64,000 nt of DNA. It comes from Streblospio benedicti. Lineage: Eukaryota; Annelida; Polychaeta; Spionida; Spionidae. Of the stretch, positions 12,605-25,109 are shown piece by piece. Where the stretch lies: assembly GCA_019095985.1 (NCBI GenBank), contig CM032666.1, positions 51,761,168 to 51,825,167 on the forward strand, written 5' to 3'. The position numbers and the translations under genes are program-made. Under the pieces are notes generated by a model, which had not been told where the DNA came from, did no database searches, and saw only the letters and a list, made by a program, of their open reading frames with translations. Position 1 is the first letter of the stretch. The number at the start of each line of letters is the position of its first letter.

Positions 12605-12949
12605 TTCATGTGGGCCCAGCCGGCTGGCCACGTAGGTGACGAGGTGAGGAGTAGGTGAGAACCACACAAGTCACTATGCATATTAGGAGGGCATTGTGGA
12701 AGGAGACGCGGCTGCAACAAATGTAAGGATTTAAGGAACATTTTCATGGCACCCTTTCACAGGCAATAAATTTCCCCACCCCCACCAACTACCACCACCA
12801 CTATTTCAATGAAGCACAATTTTGCGACCTACCCCCACCCCGTTCCCTTTAGAGGTTATGCTCAGTGGCCGAAACAAATTAAATTATGTAGACCAATTTA
12901 CACGCCCTGCAGAAAGAAGCCAGTGTAAACCCAACAACACGCGCGACGG

Positions 12950-13210
12950 CGCCGAATGATATATTGTCGTCGGGTGTAACTTGCACGGGGCGTGTTAAAT
13001 GTGACGCGTGGCGTAGTAGTAGGACGCTTGGCGAGAACCATTCGATTATGCAACATCACGTGACCCCGTGTTTTAGTTAGTAAGAGGGCATCATGGGCAT
13101 GGTATTGTGCAATTACTAATAGATGTGGAGAATATATTATTTTCCTTACACTTGACTGGGAAAGGCATTGTTCATGATTCTGGACTCTGCAGAACAAATA
13201 GCATTATGGC
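12950..13210 (+). repeat. Dispersed repeat, copy 1
   Basis: The stretch with accattcgattatgcaacat and cgtgttttagtta recurs, diverged, at 33300-33520 in the same orientation. The similarity continues into acactt..tggga/tggaa and further. Non-coding. Confidence 0.55.
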
Positions 13211-13489
13211 TGAGCATTACCTTTAACGTGGATGAATATCGTTCTTGTCTTTTTCAAAGTTTTGTTTACTAGGTGTATACCCGGGGTTGTATAAGCATAG
13301 CTATTCATTTAAGCATGCATATATTTGTGCTATTTATAGTTATCCAAACATTAAAACATCTAAACATAAAGAATATTCATTTGTTCATTTAAATTTTGAG
13401 AAATAGTAATAGACTCCTCAACAAAAATCCAAATCGGAGGGGGGCGGAAGAAAGTTTTTAGGTCAACCCCTGAATGAAACTGAGCTTTG

Positions 13490-14110
13490 TGTTAGAGAGG
13501 GGTCACGGTATTGCTCCCACTTTTCTGCAAAATGTCCATATTTTTCAATTTAGTTTGTATCTTCATATTCTAGCAGGGGCTAATTAACTGCTATACAACT
13601 TCAAACACCTCAAACCCGCCCTCAAAAGCTTAATTTGTGTTTGTGTAAGTTGAGGTAGTAACAGGAAATGGTTGGGGTTAACAGGACATTTGAAAATATC
13701 TGCTATTATAAATGTAATGTTTTAAACATGAACTCTAAAAAGGATATTATTTCTTATTCCAGGTCTAATACTTTTCAAAAAACCATTAGTGTTAAAAAAT
13801 ATTGGTACTTCAGAATGCGTAAAAGTGGGAGAAGTCAAATGTCCAGTTGGTGGTAATAACATATGTCCACCAGATGTTGGCGGTAACTGGACATTATATA
13901 TTTTTTTAATTGGTCATATGATATACATGAAATATAAATAAGGATTGATTTGGAAGTATTTTTCGCAGTGTCACGAATGTACAACTCACACCTCCAACCT
14001 GCACTTAAAAGCTTTACTTCTGTTTGTGTACATTGTAGTGGTGTCAGAACATGTTGGGAGTAACCAAGTGTGAGACTTTTACCAGACAAATTAAACCTTA
14101 TGAATTTTAT
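13490..14110 (+). repeat. Dispersed repeat family, copy A
   Basis: Contains caaacccgccctcaaaagct, ttcaaaaaaccattagtgtt and gtccagttggtggtaataac. Two further copies lie on the minus strand at 51775-52185 and 54720-55330. Each carries short phrases such as taacaggacat in both directions, so the family has inner inverted motifs. No coding capacity. Confidence 0.65.
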
Positions 14111-15438
14111 TTTGTGTACATCATATAAGGGCGCCATCAGCATTTATTTGGTGGTTTTTGAATCCGCAGGAAGCAGGCCTGCTAGCCAATATAAATTGGA
14201 ATATCAGAAGACGGTGTCGCTGAACCAAAAGTAATAACATTTATATCCATCTCGACATTTGAAGGTCTTAAATATAAAAGGTACCCCATAGAAATGAAAC
14301 TCCCGTTCTAACCAACATATTGTAAAATGCAACGTTTAGCTTATCCTAATTTTTTGACACTCTACATTCTCCGAATCTAGCCGCTGGTACCAGCTGAAAG
14401 CTCGTGCTGGAACGAAAAAACATGTTTTGGAACACAAAAGTTGGACGTAACAAGAGTTTAATAGAAAAATGTCATCTGATATTGACCAGGACAAAACTGC
14501 ATCGGATCTTCATTAGACATTATCGCAAATTGACCCAAATTGACTCTCTGTAGAAGACATACGCAGAGCACATATATTGTGTAAATAATACGTAAAACTT
14601 AACAATTAGGTACAAAATGACATATTGCAGAAAATAGGTGGCAATATATGATTGGTTAAGCACCAAGATTAATTTGAAACAGGTGATATCTATTCATACA
14701 AACATTTTACCAAGTTTGAATGTCAAAATGATTCAAATGGTATTAAAACTATTGCAGCATGTACCATGAGCCATTTTCAATCGATGTTTACTTAACTAGA
14801 AACTATGCACTAGTCGTGTCTTTGCCAGCACGAGTGAGCGAACAAGTGCATAGATCGGTTGATCTCACCATTTTAACACAGGCCTAACATTACCATTACC
14901 CCTTTTTCACCACTTTTACCTGTAAATACCTCTAATGCCCAGAATTCAGGCCGCCAATAAAATATCCTGTTTGTTGACGCCAATTGTATTGCAGGGACGT
15001 TTAAACATAAATAGAAAAGATCCGCATAAAACACGATGCAATCGACGTGTTCTCACACACGAACCCTCCAAAATAATAACTGCACCGTATACCTCTGAGT
15101 ATCCTAGCACGTTATTGACACCAGTCATTTATCATCACTGTGTCTGCCAATTACTGTCATAAACTATGCTTTTGAAATTCGATTGATTTTACTTATAAAC
15201 TTAAGAAATAGTTTTATAAAGCGCAAATACTAAGCAAACCGTTTATTTTGCAAAATTACTTAATGTAGGTCTTTTTCTGGGGAGGTTCAAGCCACGCCGT
15301 TTACAGGCTCGTGATTAGATTAATATATTTCTCAAGATTCTTACCGTTGTTTGCTGTCCACGGAGACTGACAGAAATCCGGCCAATTTGCCAGCTTCACT
15401 CGACCCATCAAAAAGTAAGAAACACGTCAAATAAGACT
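14111..15438. other. No gene seen
   Basis: Ordinary AT-rich sequence. No open frame, RNA gene or repeat could be supported. Confidence 0.45.
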
Positions 15439-15439
15439 G

Positions 15440-15482
15440 TGTCGCCGCCGCCGCTACCTCTGCTGGCGGCGGCGGTGACAGC
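15440..15482. repeat. GC hairpin: (GCC)n and (GGC)n inverted arms
   Basis: gtcgccgccgccgc and ggcggcggcggtgac form arms of about 14 bases around a loop of about 12. It is isolated in AT-rich sequence, so it could be a structured element or a CpG-rich regulatory patch. Confidence 0.65.
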
Positions 15483-15544
15483 CTCACTCTCGTCTCCCGG
15501 CGAGATCACACGTCACCTTGGGCAATTACTTTTTCTCCCGTGAC

Positions 15545-15668
15545 GTATCTGTGAACAACAGCCCCACGAGACACTTCACACTTCATACTTTATTCTTCAC
15601 ACTTCATACTTGGAAGTTCATACTTCATAGTTCACAGTTCCTGTTACACACATCACACTTCACAGTTG
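15545..15668. repeat. Short minisatellite (TTCACACTTCATAC-like), copy 1
   Basis: Repeated units of 7-15 bases built from ttcacacttcatac / ttcacagtt. The flank gtgaacaacagcccca and the array together recur inverted at 26340-26500, so the array sits inside a dispersed element. Confidence 0.65.
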
Positions 15669-17276
15669 TACTACTAACCCGTTTAAATGCAGATTTCATT
15701 CGCACCTTTTGAAGTTTTGTGGTTATATTTGCAATTTGCTTTATTTTGGACATTACAGATGGTCTCAGTGAGGCGGTTATTTTCGTCTTTAGTTAGTGTC
15801 TGGAGACTGAATGTAGCGTTTCAAAATTTCATAAATTGGAGTGATTTATTAAAAGATTTTGACAACGTTTCAATACATAAGTGTCCTTTTCAGGGAAATA
15901 CGTGATATCACGAATGAATGTGCCGTCCCAGAATTATCACTGGAAAAATAAATTTCCAAGTTGCATTCTTCAGGGTTGCAACGGCATAAAATTCTTTAAG
16001 ACAATATCCAAGTCGACTGGATGGGCATAGTCTATATGCATCAGTGCCAAGGCGGTCATTCGCTCTTGGCCCATGGTGGAGTGCATGTAGTTGCTCAGCT
16101 AACGCAAAACACTGCAGCTTCGTTCAAACTCGCATTATGGCTTTATACGCTTTTGTGTAATTTTGAGAATTTTGCAATATAGCATGATGAGGAAAAATAT
16201 GTTTTACCTGTGAAATATCCCGATAGCGAAAGGAGCGACCATCATTAATTGTACAGGGTGATCATTTGGTGCTGATGAAATAAGAAAATTGAACGCCCCC
16301 CTAACTCTCTATGCTGAATTGAATGCAATCACCACATGGCTGTGTTTTGGTGTGTGGAATGTCTGGTGGTCAATGTGTACATGTGTCCTTGTGCCTTTGG
16401 GCTCACATACCGGTGTGTATGGTAATTTTGTCCTGTCAATGTCTGTTGAAGTTTGTTCTGTTTTTTCCATGTTAGGTTTTCTCAACTGTGTCAATCTTAC
16501 TTTTCTATACTTTCCCCTCCGAATTTGACACTTGTTTGATAATTTATCAATTAGTTAATTATTTGGTTTATTTATTGTTAATTTAATTTTACATTTTGAG
16601 GTGTTGGGGTCTTGCAAAATGGCAAATAATGATAAGAAAAACGTAGAGAAATAGGCACATGTAAAAATTGCGAATAACATGTCATATATGAGAAATTAGA
16701 AAATAAACAAGTGATCACAATGTTCTGAAATCAAGTACATCTCGTGTTCTGATTCTAATTTCTATCCTACACATGTATCTGTATCATCAACGATTAAAGA
16801 TGAAAGTTTGAGTATAAACATGATAAGCGCAGTGGTTTCTGACTGCTTTCCCCTCACTCCGAGACAATCATTAAAACTCCATTACCCCCGGGGTTAGGTC
16901 ATTAGTTGAAAGTGTGAACTGTGTGACTGTGACAAAAAATATATTTTTTTGTTGCTCAAAGTAATAATAGGACTTAAATAATTATTGTTAAGTTGTAAAA
17001 CTTTTCATCACAAACATTGGCATATTTTTTTCAATTGGATGTTTTTTTTAGTGATTCTATATATATTCTATCAGAAACCCAGCTCTTGTCAGTTTCTGAT
17101 TCTATATACAAAAGCTTAGATCTACATGTGCATATATGTTATTCATTTAATATTCACTTAGAAGATAGTTTGAGTGTATCTTTTTTTTCCAACTTGGCTA
17201 TGTAGAAAGCAGTTATAACAGATAGTATTTTAAACTATAACCTTATTGCATTGGCCCCAGCATCATGGGTGACTGT
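15669..17276. other. No gene seen
   Basis: Short open frames at 15687-15905 and 16289-16528 have no domain, signal or exon boundary that I can support. The rest is AT-rich. Confidence 0.4.
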
Positions 17277-17579
17277 TTACCCGTTGCTATTTTTGGGATC
17301 GTTTTCTTCTATATCACTTTTTACACCGTACACAATATATTTGGCGATTGTTCTAATTATCATATGTACATGAGAGTTACCATTTGCAATCATTTTACCA
17401 TGAGCAAATCCCTTTAGATGAGTAACTGTATATTGTAATGGATTGTTCACAATTATATCATCAAAACAGTTGTGTTGTATTAGAAAATCCCAAATCTTCT
17501 TTCTGTCTGGGTAAAATGCAATATCCCCGTCTTTTTCAGATCTTGAGATGGTGTATTCTTTCATAATTTGTAAAAACAC
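17277..17579 (-). CDS. Unrecognised 100-residue open frame
   Basis: Starts with MFLQIMKEYTI and ends with a run of polar residues (DPKNSNG). The middle (DFLIQHNCFDDIIVNNPLQY) has protein-like composition. I do not recognise a family, and there is no signal peptide or clear membrane segment. No splice sites or promoter were evident. It may be a chance frame or a remnant of a mobile element. Confidence 0.15.
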   Translation of the reverse strand: MFLQIMKEYTISRSEKDGDIAFYPDRKKIWDFLIQHNCFDDIIVNNPLQYTVTHLKGFAHGKMIANGNSHVHMIIRTIAKYIVYGVKSDIEENDPKNSNG

Positions 17580-18560
17580 TTAAACACTACGGAAAAAAGC
17601 ACATGCAAACTAGAAGCAAAGAAACAGGGAAAATTAGTCATGGCTGATTAATAGGTGAAAAGATGATACTTCTCAAGGTGAAATTCCAGCTATGTTTAAA
17701 CTCAAACTAGCAGGCGGGGCTTAGCTCAACAAGGTTAATTTATGCTAGAATACCCGGGTTTCAGACACAGCCAGCAAAAATGGAGTAATTAAAGAGGGGT
17801 GTTCTTACTTTATATAATTTTGTATCAAAAATATATTAACTACATGAAAAGTTATTATGGAGTGTGATCACCAATTGAATTGGCATTATAACCTGGTTTC
17901 ATATTACATGAGGAGTAAATGGTTGAATGATATGATTTTTTAAAGTTGGCAGAATGCTGAAAATGTCACTCAGGGCACTAGCTTATTCCTGTCTCATTTA
18001 TTCCTGATATCATATATATTTTATATCATATGTATATCAATTCACATTCTATTTTATTTTTGTAAATAAGTCTCATAATTATGCTATAGAAATACTATTG
18101 CAAGGCTATCATAGTGCTATTATTATTATGCAAGTTACAATAGTTGATCACAGTTCCATGTCTATAACTATTACAATTATCATCACCACCACATTAATAA
18201 AAAAATTAATATCACGATTTTTGAAAAATAATATTTGTTAGTAATAAATTTATTAGATACCGCTTGTAAAAAATGGTCTTCCAAAGAAATACAAATGCAG
18301 AGAATAAATGGTGCATCAAAACTATTAACAAAAACATTAACATACATAACTTTGCATGGAATAAAAAATACATATATAAATATTACCTTCTATTGTAAAA
18401 CAGTACTTCTGTACCAATTGATGATCATTCTTACCCAAAATTGGACACACACATCCGGTGTGGCAGACCGGTAGCTCCTCCATTCAAGCTATCATGGCAA
18501 TCACCAGGGCCCTGATGATGGTGGGGAGATACCATTCACAGGACATAAAGTGGCAGGCTC
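17580..18560. other. No gene seen
   Basis: AT-rich sequence with no supported feature. Confidence 0.45.
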
Positions 18561-18735
18561 GGCAGTGATGAATCCAGGATTCGAAGGGGGGCGGTGCTTG
18601 AAATTTTTGTTTCGCGTGGCAGGGACCCACAGAATGAGATTTTGATGACTCAAAGAACTAAACATAACATTTTCATCAGAGATTGAGAGAATGCGGGTGG
18701 CGCTTCAGAGTATATGTCAGCAGGGGCGGATCCAG
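18560..18735. mobile_element. hAT-like MITE ends (nested or partial)
   Basis: Two short motifs, cagtgatgaatccagg (from about 18563) and caggggcggatccag (from about 18720), look like termini of hAT-type MITEs with a CAGNG..GGATCCAGG end. Their partner ends were not identified, so boundaries are uncertain. Confidence 0.3.
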
Positions 18736-19114
18736 CATTTTGTGTTAGCGGGCCGCGACTGTGGCGAGGCGTCTGGGGGCCGCTTAAGGCCCCCAGCAGG
18801 TCCAGGACAGAGCCCTGGTGGGGGGACCAGAGGGGCAAAGACCCCCGGAAGCTAGAGTCCATATGGTGTTTTAGAGGTCTCTAAAGGGGTGCTCACTAAC
18901 AATGATAAGAAACAATTCATCTACTTTAATAATCTATTTCTTCATATCTAACAATGAACGCTGGGTGTTGATTATCAGTAGTCCGAGAGCCATCTGCTTT
19001 TGGGGGGTTGCGTTTTGCTACAACCATTTTACCTTCATTTTTTGTTTTTGTTTTTTCTTCTCTTTTAAATTGAATTTATTTATTTTTATTTTCATTTTAT
19101 AGCGGGGAGCGTAC

Positions 19115-20045
19115 GCCCCCCATAAATCCTCCCCTGGTCGGGGAGTAAGCTTGAGAGATGGCAGCTGCTTGTGAGAGTATTGGGGGGGGGGGGGGGGGCT
19201 TTAGAGTATATGGCTGGGGTGGGGGGCCTTGAGAGTATATGGTGGGGGGGGGGGCTTGGCTTGAAAGAATGGGGGCCTGTGAGTATACGCCTGAGGGTAA
19301 AAAGGTATCTTGAGAGAAAACTGGGGTTCGAGAGAAAGCGGGGGCTTGTGAGCATATGGCGGGTTTGAGGGATGGCGGTGGGTTGTGAGAGCATGGGGAG
19401 GAGGGGGTGGAGGTTGGCTTGAGATAATGCCCGAGAAAGAGGGAGAGGGACGCTGGGGGCTTTTGATTATATGACTGTGGGGTGGGGGAAGGGGCGCATG
19501 GTTTGATAGAATAAGGCTTGTTAGTATATGCTTGAGGGGGAAAGGGTAATTTGAGAGAAAGTGAGGTCTTGAGAGAATGGGGGGCTTATGGGTAAGGAGT
19601 GGGCTTGAGATATGGCGGCGGCTTGTGAGAGTATGGGGGATGGGGTGCTTGAGACAAGGTGAGAGCTTGAGAGAATGAGGGGGGGGGTCTTGTGAGTATA
19701 TGGCTGACGGGGAGGGGGTGGCTTGGCTTGAGAGAAGGTAGGAGCTTGAGAGGGGGGGGAGCTTATGGTAGTGGGGCGAGGAGACTTTGAGAGAAGGAAG
19801 GGGCTTGTGTGATAATAGCATATAGAGTTGTGGGGTGGGGGCCTGGCGTGACAGAAGGTAGGGGCTTGAGAGTATATGGTTGGGGGATTATGAGTATAGG
19901 TAAGGGGGGCTGGACTTGAGAGACTCTTACAAAAGATTGGAAAGAGGGTAGGTTCACGCACGTTAGGGAAAAGAGCTTGAGACCGCGAAGGAGGCGGGGG
20001 GGATGCTTTAGCCCCCAAAGCCCCCCCCCCCCCGGATCCATCGCT
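19115..20045 (-). repeat. G-rich degenerate tandem array 1 within a MITE-like unit
   Basis: About 900 bases made of degenerate units such as gggggcttgagagtatatgg and cttgagagaa. On the minus strand the array opens with cagcgatggatccggggg and closes near aggggaggatttatgg, reminiscent of MITE termini. Pro/Ser-rich frames on the minus strand are artefacts of the repeat. Long parts match array 2 at 21225-21815 base for base. Confidence 0.75.
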
Positions 20046-21224
20046 GTTTAAGTGTCATTTTTGACGTGATATTTCTCTAATTAAAGTTGGTGTAGTCGGC
20101 TAATGATGAATCAAAACTCATTCAGTGCCCATTATTGTATAACATACTGGACATATTCGGAATATCAAATATTCATTTTAAAAGCACAGTATACATGTAT
20201 TTCTAATTGATAGACAACAAAAATGCTCAGAGAACAGATTTATTAGCAAATGTAGATCATACCAACAAGCTCTTGGTTGGATGGCGCAGACCATCCAAAC
20301 AAGAATTTACATGAATGGTGCAATACTGTGATACATGAATGTCAAATAGTTATTTTAAAATCATAGTATATAACACATAACATGTATTTGAAATTGATAG
20401 ACAACAAAATGCTCTACATCTATGTATAAATAAAGTGATATTCTTATCAAATGAACAAACCTTTAACAAATAAGAACAACAAAAATTAGGAAATTCTTAG
20501 ACAAAAAATAACTAACATAATTAAGTATCCTGTATATTTGGCTTACAGCACTAGGTCTTATTATTCATAATGCATAATGTTATTTATAACATTAAACTGT
20601 TAATCTGGTGTAAATTGTTAGCATATATAGAACAATACAGGGAAAATTGTTAAAATGTGTGGTCAACGGGAGACTATCACAGGGTGATCCCTCACCATTA
20701 AGCCGAAAGGCTTCTTATACCAGGACGGTTCCCGGTACGACCGCCATACATGCCCTCCCAAGCATGTACATTCTTGTCTAGCATACCACCATGTGTGATA
20801 GCATCAGACCACACATATCATACATACCTTCAGTGGTATTTTATAGAGCTTAGTTTTGTGCGATGAAAAACTAGCTTGAATAGAACGACCAAGTCAGTGG
20901 TTCTTATATTGTAATTGCATGGCTGTGGTCTAGACACAATAAGCGTTACGCTACATTTTTTATTGATATTATGCTGAAAATAGTAGTAGAAATCGGCTGT
21001 TCTGCTGCTAAAACGACGCAAAATAAATACAGACAGAACGTCCTCAAATCGCATGGGCTTTAGGAAACCCTGTGTTAAATTACACGCACAACAGATCCAC
21101 TGTCTTTACAATTTCATGCTTCTTTCACGAATATTTCTTATGTCAGGACATCAATAGATTACAAATCATGCCCCACATCTTGTCTCATTATTGTAAATAC
21201 TGGGGTTTGTTTTTATTCACAATT
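20046..21224. other. Spacer between the two G-rich arrays, no gene seen
   Basis: Short direct repeats occur near 20155-20235 and 20335-20415 (both with catgtatttNNaattgatag then acaacaaaa). Nothing coding was recognised. Confidence 0.45.
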
Positions 21225-21815
21225 TACATTTGGGGGGGCTTGAGAGTATATGGTCGGGGGGGCTTGGGGCTTGAAAGAATGGGGGCCTGTGAGCATACGC
21301 CTGAGGGTAAAAAGGTATCTTGAGAGAAAACTGGGGTTTGAGAGAAAGCGGGGGCTTGTGAGTATATGGCGGGGAGTGGGTTTGAGGGATGGCGTTGGCT
21401 TGTGAGAGTATGGGGGATGGGGTGCTTGAGACAAGGTGAGAGCTTGAGAGAATGAGGGGGGGGCTGTGCGTATATGGCTGACGGATAGGGGGTGGTTTGG
21501 CTTGAGAGAAGGTAGGAGCTTGAGAGGGGGAGCTTATGGTAGTGGGGCGGGGAGACTTTGAGAGAAGGAAGGGGCTTGTGTGATAATAGCATATAAAGTT
21601 GTGGGGTGGGGGCCTGGCTTGAGAGAAGGTAGGGGCTTGAGAGTATATGGGTGGGGGGATTATGAGCATAGGTAAGGGGGTGCTTGACTTGAGAGACTCT
21701 TACAAAAGATTGGAAACAGGGTAGGTTCACGCGCGTTAGGGAAAAGAGCTTGAGACCGCGTTGGGTGGGGTGGGGTGGGGGGTGCAAAGCCCCCCCCCCC
21801 TGGATCCATCGCTGC
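21225..21815 (-). repeat. G-rich degenerate tandem array 2
   Basis: A shorter relative of array 1, in the same orientation, beginning on the minus strand with cagcgatggatccaggggg. Units occur in the same order as in array 1 with blocks missing, so the two copies descend from one array. Frames across it are artefacts. Confidence 0.75.
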
Positions 21816-22164
21816 TTGGGGCGGGGGTAGGAGTTCTTGGTCAGAAAATGGATACGGGCGTGCCTCGGATAGGTTGAAAACGGCACCCATCAATATACCT
21901 ATTTTTGAGAAAAAGTGACCCACAATATGCCAATATCTGAGAAAATGTGACCCACCAATATACCAATACCCGAGAAAAAGGTGACACACTAATATATCAA
22001 ATTCATATTCTAGTACATGTAGATATCAAGAATGAATATCCTGACAAATATACTAAGGATGTGAAAAAGACACCCTGAAATATACCAAAATGTGAAAAAG
22101 ACACCCAGTCCCAGTACTGATGGCGATAGTGTGAGACCCCCCCCCGAGGTGGCAGGTAGCAGAG
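21816..22164. other. No gene seen
   Basis: Contains short repeated phrases (aatataccaatacc, gagaaaaNgtgac) at 21890-22000 in three or four degenerate units of about 40 bases. No gene. Confidence 0.45.
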
Positions 22165-22620
22165 TGAATGATAATAATTGTCCTTACTGCATGTAAAATG
22201 AGCCAGAAACCACTGACCACTTCATCCTCAGATGTGAACTGTATAGCGACATCAGGGAAGACATACTCAAACGTATGAATAATATCACCAACTTCAACGC
22301 TCTCTCAAATGAGGATAAAGTGAAGATCATCATCGACTCATCTGTTCTGGCCAGTGATGAGGAAGAAGCCATCAATCTGGAGAGTGATGCCAGACAGGAA
22401 ATCTTCTCAATGTACAACAGACGGGCCATACAGGATGGAAGGCGATCCATGTACAAACGGGCTGTGGCGAGGGCTAGGGAAGGGTCCTGAGTCTTAGGTA
22501 AAACTAAATGCAAAAGCAAGTAAAAACCAAATTCCCCCAGTGTCAGTGGGCCAATGATCCAGATTCTTCTGGTGAGAGGAGGAATTTACAGAAGTAAGTA
22601 AGGATCAACATGATGGTTGA
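22165..22620 (+). mobile_element. LINE 3' fragment (C-terminal zinc-knuckle region)
   Basis: The plus strand encodes a CPYC..NEPETTDHFILRCELY motif (Cys-x2-Cys, then His and Cys), the C-terminal finger found in several non-LTR retrotransposons. It continues as ELYSDIREDILKRMNNI and a Glu/Lys-rich tail ending at about 22490. One stop lies inside the finger region. The reverse transcriptase part is missing, so this is a truncated copy. Confidence 0.6.
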
Positions 22621-23780
22621 TAGGGCGTCACAATCTTGCATCACATAACTGTAACAACAGTCGTATACCCGCCATACTAAAAGCACGAACATTTTCTACA
22701 TAATTTTTCATAATATTTGTAATGCATCTTTACCAACCAAAGTTCGTAGCCTGAAATCGTCCGGTATCCTTACCTCATTATATTACCTTATCTTCCTGAA
22801 CAAATCCTACACATGACTCTGGCATTGTCAGTTTGATTTCTCCACATATAGACAGGTCGGAAAATTAGAATATGTAAATCCTACGGGCATTTTTTAGTAA
22901 AAGTTGGCAATATACTTTTTAACACAATTTGGGTATGCCGATTCTCCCTATTAATGTCTCCGTAACAATTTCTCGAGTTGAAGGCATCAAAATTGAAAAA
23001 AGAAAATGGCCGCCAAAATATGCACTAAACCTGCTCATAGCTTGATTAATATTGATTTTAGACACACTATTACTATAAGTTATGGACAGGAAATCATATA
23101 TAAGGATTCTAAAAATATTGTAATATTTGACCTTCATGTCATTTTCAAGGTCAATATAATATAATTAATTTAGTCTTATTTTGATCATATTCGTGGTATT
23201 TTATCTGAAAATTCATATGGACTGTGTATTTCTATACATTTAGCTTTCAATTTTTTATTCAGAAGTATTTGGTTTGGCAAACATTTTCAATGGTTTCCTG
23301 GAGTCACATTTTATCACAACGTGATTTTTTTCTTCTGATTACACTTGTAAATATATTCAAATAAGTGTAATTTAACTTAATGTGGCAGCCTTTTTGCGTT
23401 GTATAAAACCCTTTAAAATGTTTTAAAATAGCCTCTGATGACCACTTAGATTTTAAAGATTCAGGGGCGGGGGTATGCCCCCAAACCCCATTAGTGATGT
23501 TTAGCTCCTTCACTATTCGCAGGGCCAGTAAGATTTCAAAACACTGGCCAGTCTGGCCAGTTTTGGTTACTGAAGCATAGGACAAATACCACAAGTTCTT
23601 CAGAGAGGTACCCGGGATGTTTCTTTATGATGTTGCTATACCCTGCACAAGTGCTGGATCGCAAAATTTATTATGTCCAATCAGCAACAAGGGCCAAACG
23701 AAGGATAAATCCTCTGATTTATTGAGAGAATAAAAGTGATTGATTGCCATGAAACAATACATTTACACCTAATCATCATT
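22621..23780. other. No gene seen
   Basis: AT-rich non-coding sequence. Contains tggccgccaaaatatg near 23008. No open frame worth reporting. Confidence 0.4.
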
Positions 23781-23784
23781 TTGT

Positions 23785-24715
23785 AACAAAAGTGAAGTGG
23801 GGGAACGAGCACAATGCATCCTGCATTGATTCAACATACTCGGTACAAAGTTAGTGGATGCATGTCGATCAAGGCTAAAGGCAAAAGGCTAGGCTAAATA
23901 TAGCATCAGGTGTCAGACATGTGTGTCTGAAAGCATATAGGGAAGTTACGAAGCTTGTCTCAGTCGTCTAGGGGAATTGGTGTAGTGGTCTGCACAGCCG
24001 ACTATGACATATGACCGGTCTGAATCATGGTTGGAAGGTCGTGAGTTCGATTCCACGATTCTCCAATACCTTTATCAGCCACGTAGAAGCCACCGGGTAG
24101 TCCTCCAATGCCCCGGGTTACCAGTAATTGGATAACTAGTAGGGTCTGCCGAAACTGGGGTAAGTTGGCTGCCGCTCGGTTAATGTCGAACTTGGATGGG
24201 TACGTGTTCTGGGAAGGATCAGACATGAGGATTCTTACGGGTCTCTCGGTCCTGGCAAGTGACTATGGGACGCCCCGCTGCCGGGAGAATTCCTGCTCTG
24301 AAGACCTTCGGTGTTCCTGGTTCACTTGTGGTATGGAACTCCCAACCTCTCTCTCTCCGTTCTCACGGGTCGCTGGTCCGCGTCGTTGGAGTTGGGAGTT
24401 GGGGGGGAATCTGTAACAAAAATGAAGTGGGGGAACGAGCACAATGCATCCTGCATTGATATAACGTACTCGGTACAAAGTTAGTGGATGTATGTCGATC
24501 AAGGCTAAAAGGCAAAAGGCTAGGCTAAATATAGCGTCAGGTGTCAGACATGTGTGTCTGAAAGCATATAGGCAAGTTACGAAGCTTGTCTCAGTCGTCT
24601 AGGGGAATTGGTGTAGTGGTCTGCACAGCCGACTATGACATGTGACCGGTCTGAATCATGGTTGGAAGGTCGTGAGTTCGATTCCACGATTCTCCAATAC
24701 CTTTACCAGGTATTC
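23785..24715 (+). repeat. Tandemly duplicated SINE (family B) with tRNA head and 5S-rRNA-like body
   Basis: A unit of about 635 bases begins near 23785 and repeats from about 24415. The second copy stops near 24710. Each unit has a tRNA-like head (ggtgtagtggtctgcacagc and gtgagttcgattccacgatt; heads at 23968 and 24598). The complete body, 24100-24230, contains aacttggatgggtacgtgtt followed by ctgggaa, close to the 3' part of 5S rRNA (ACTTGGATGGGAGACC..CTGGGAA). A diverged head of the same family lies at 33810-33715 on the minus strand. Confidence 0.7.
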
Positions 24716-24829
24716 CAAAGATGTATCTCACTGACTTTCGTTTCAATTTGTATAATAGAACATTTCAACTTTGATTTCTTCTATCAACCTGACATCCTTA
24801 ATTCCGATAATACTTATTTATATTTTTCA

Positions 24830-24900
24830 ATCTAGTTTTCGTACATCCTTTGCCACTGACACGGGATTAACATATCTGTCGGACAATCTATTGATGAATG
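24830..24900 (+). mobile_element. LINE reverse-transcriptase scrap
   Basis: Encodes FRTSFATDTGLTYLSDN, matching the GFR..STD.ALTYLSD motif of CR1/Jockey-type reverse transcriptases. Nothing longer is preserved around it. Confidence 0.4.
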
Positions 24901-25109
24901 GTCGCAGGTTGAGTGCATCGCTCCCTTTGTGTTCTTGGTGTATGCCAAGATTTTTCTTCAAGCCATGTTGCCTGTAGCTGCACCATGTCTTGACATGGAC
25001 TTCTGGACTGATGTCCGCCCCTTCCAGGTAGTCATTAGCAGCTTCTCTTTGATGTTTTTATGCACTATGTAAAATATGGTGACCCAAATAGCCTTTGTGC
25101 TGAGTTTAA

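Noticed and set aside
19201-20018. Long Pro/Ser-rich frames (up to about 200 residues) on the minus strand
   Set aside because: They follow the G-rich tandem array in several frames at once, as repeat-driven open frames do. The same holds at 21217-21886.
23990-24090. Real tRNA gene
   Set aside because: Box A and B are present, but no acceptor stem or anticodon arm fits, and the sequence recurs as a SINE head.
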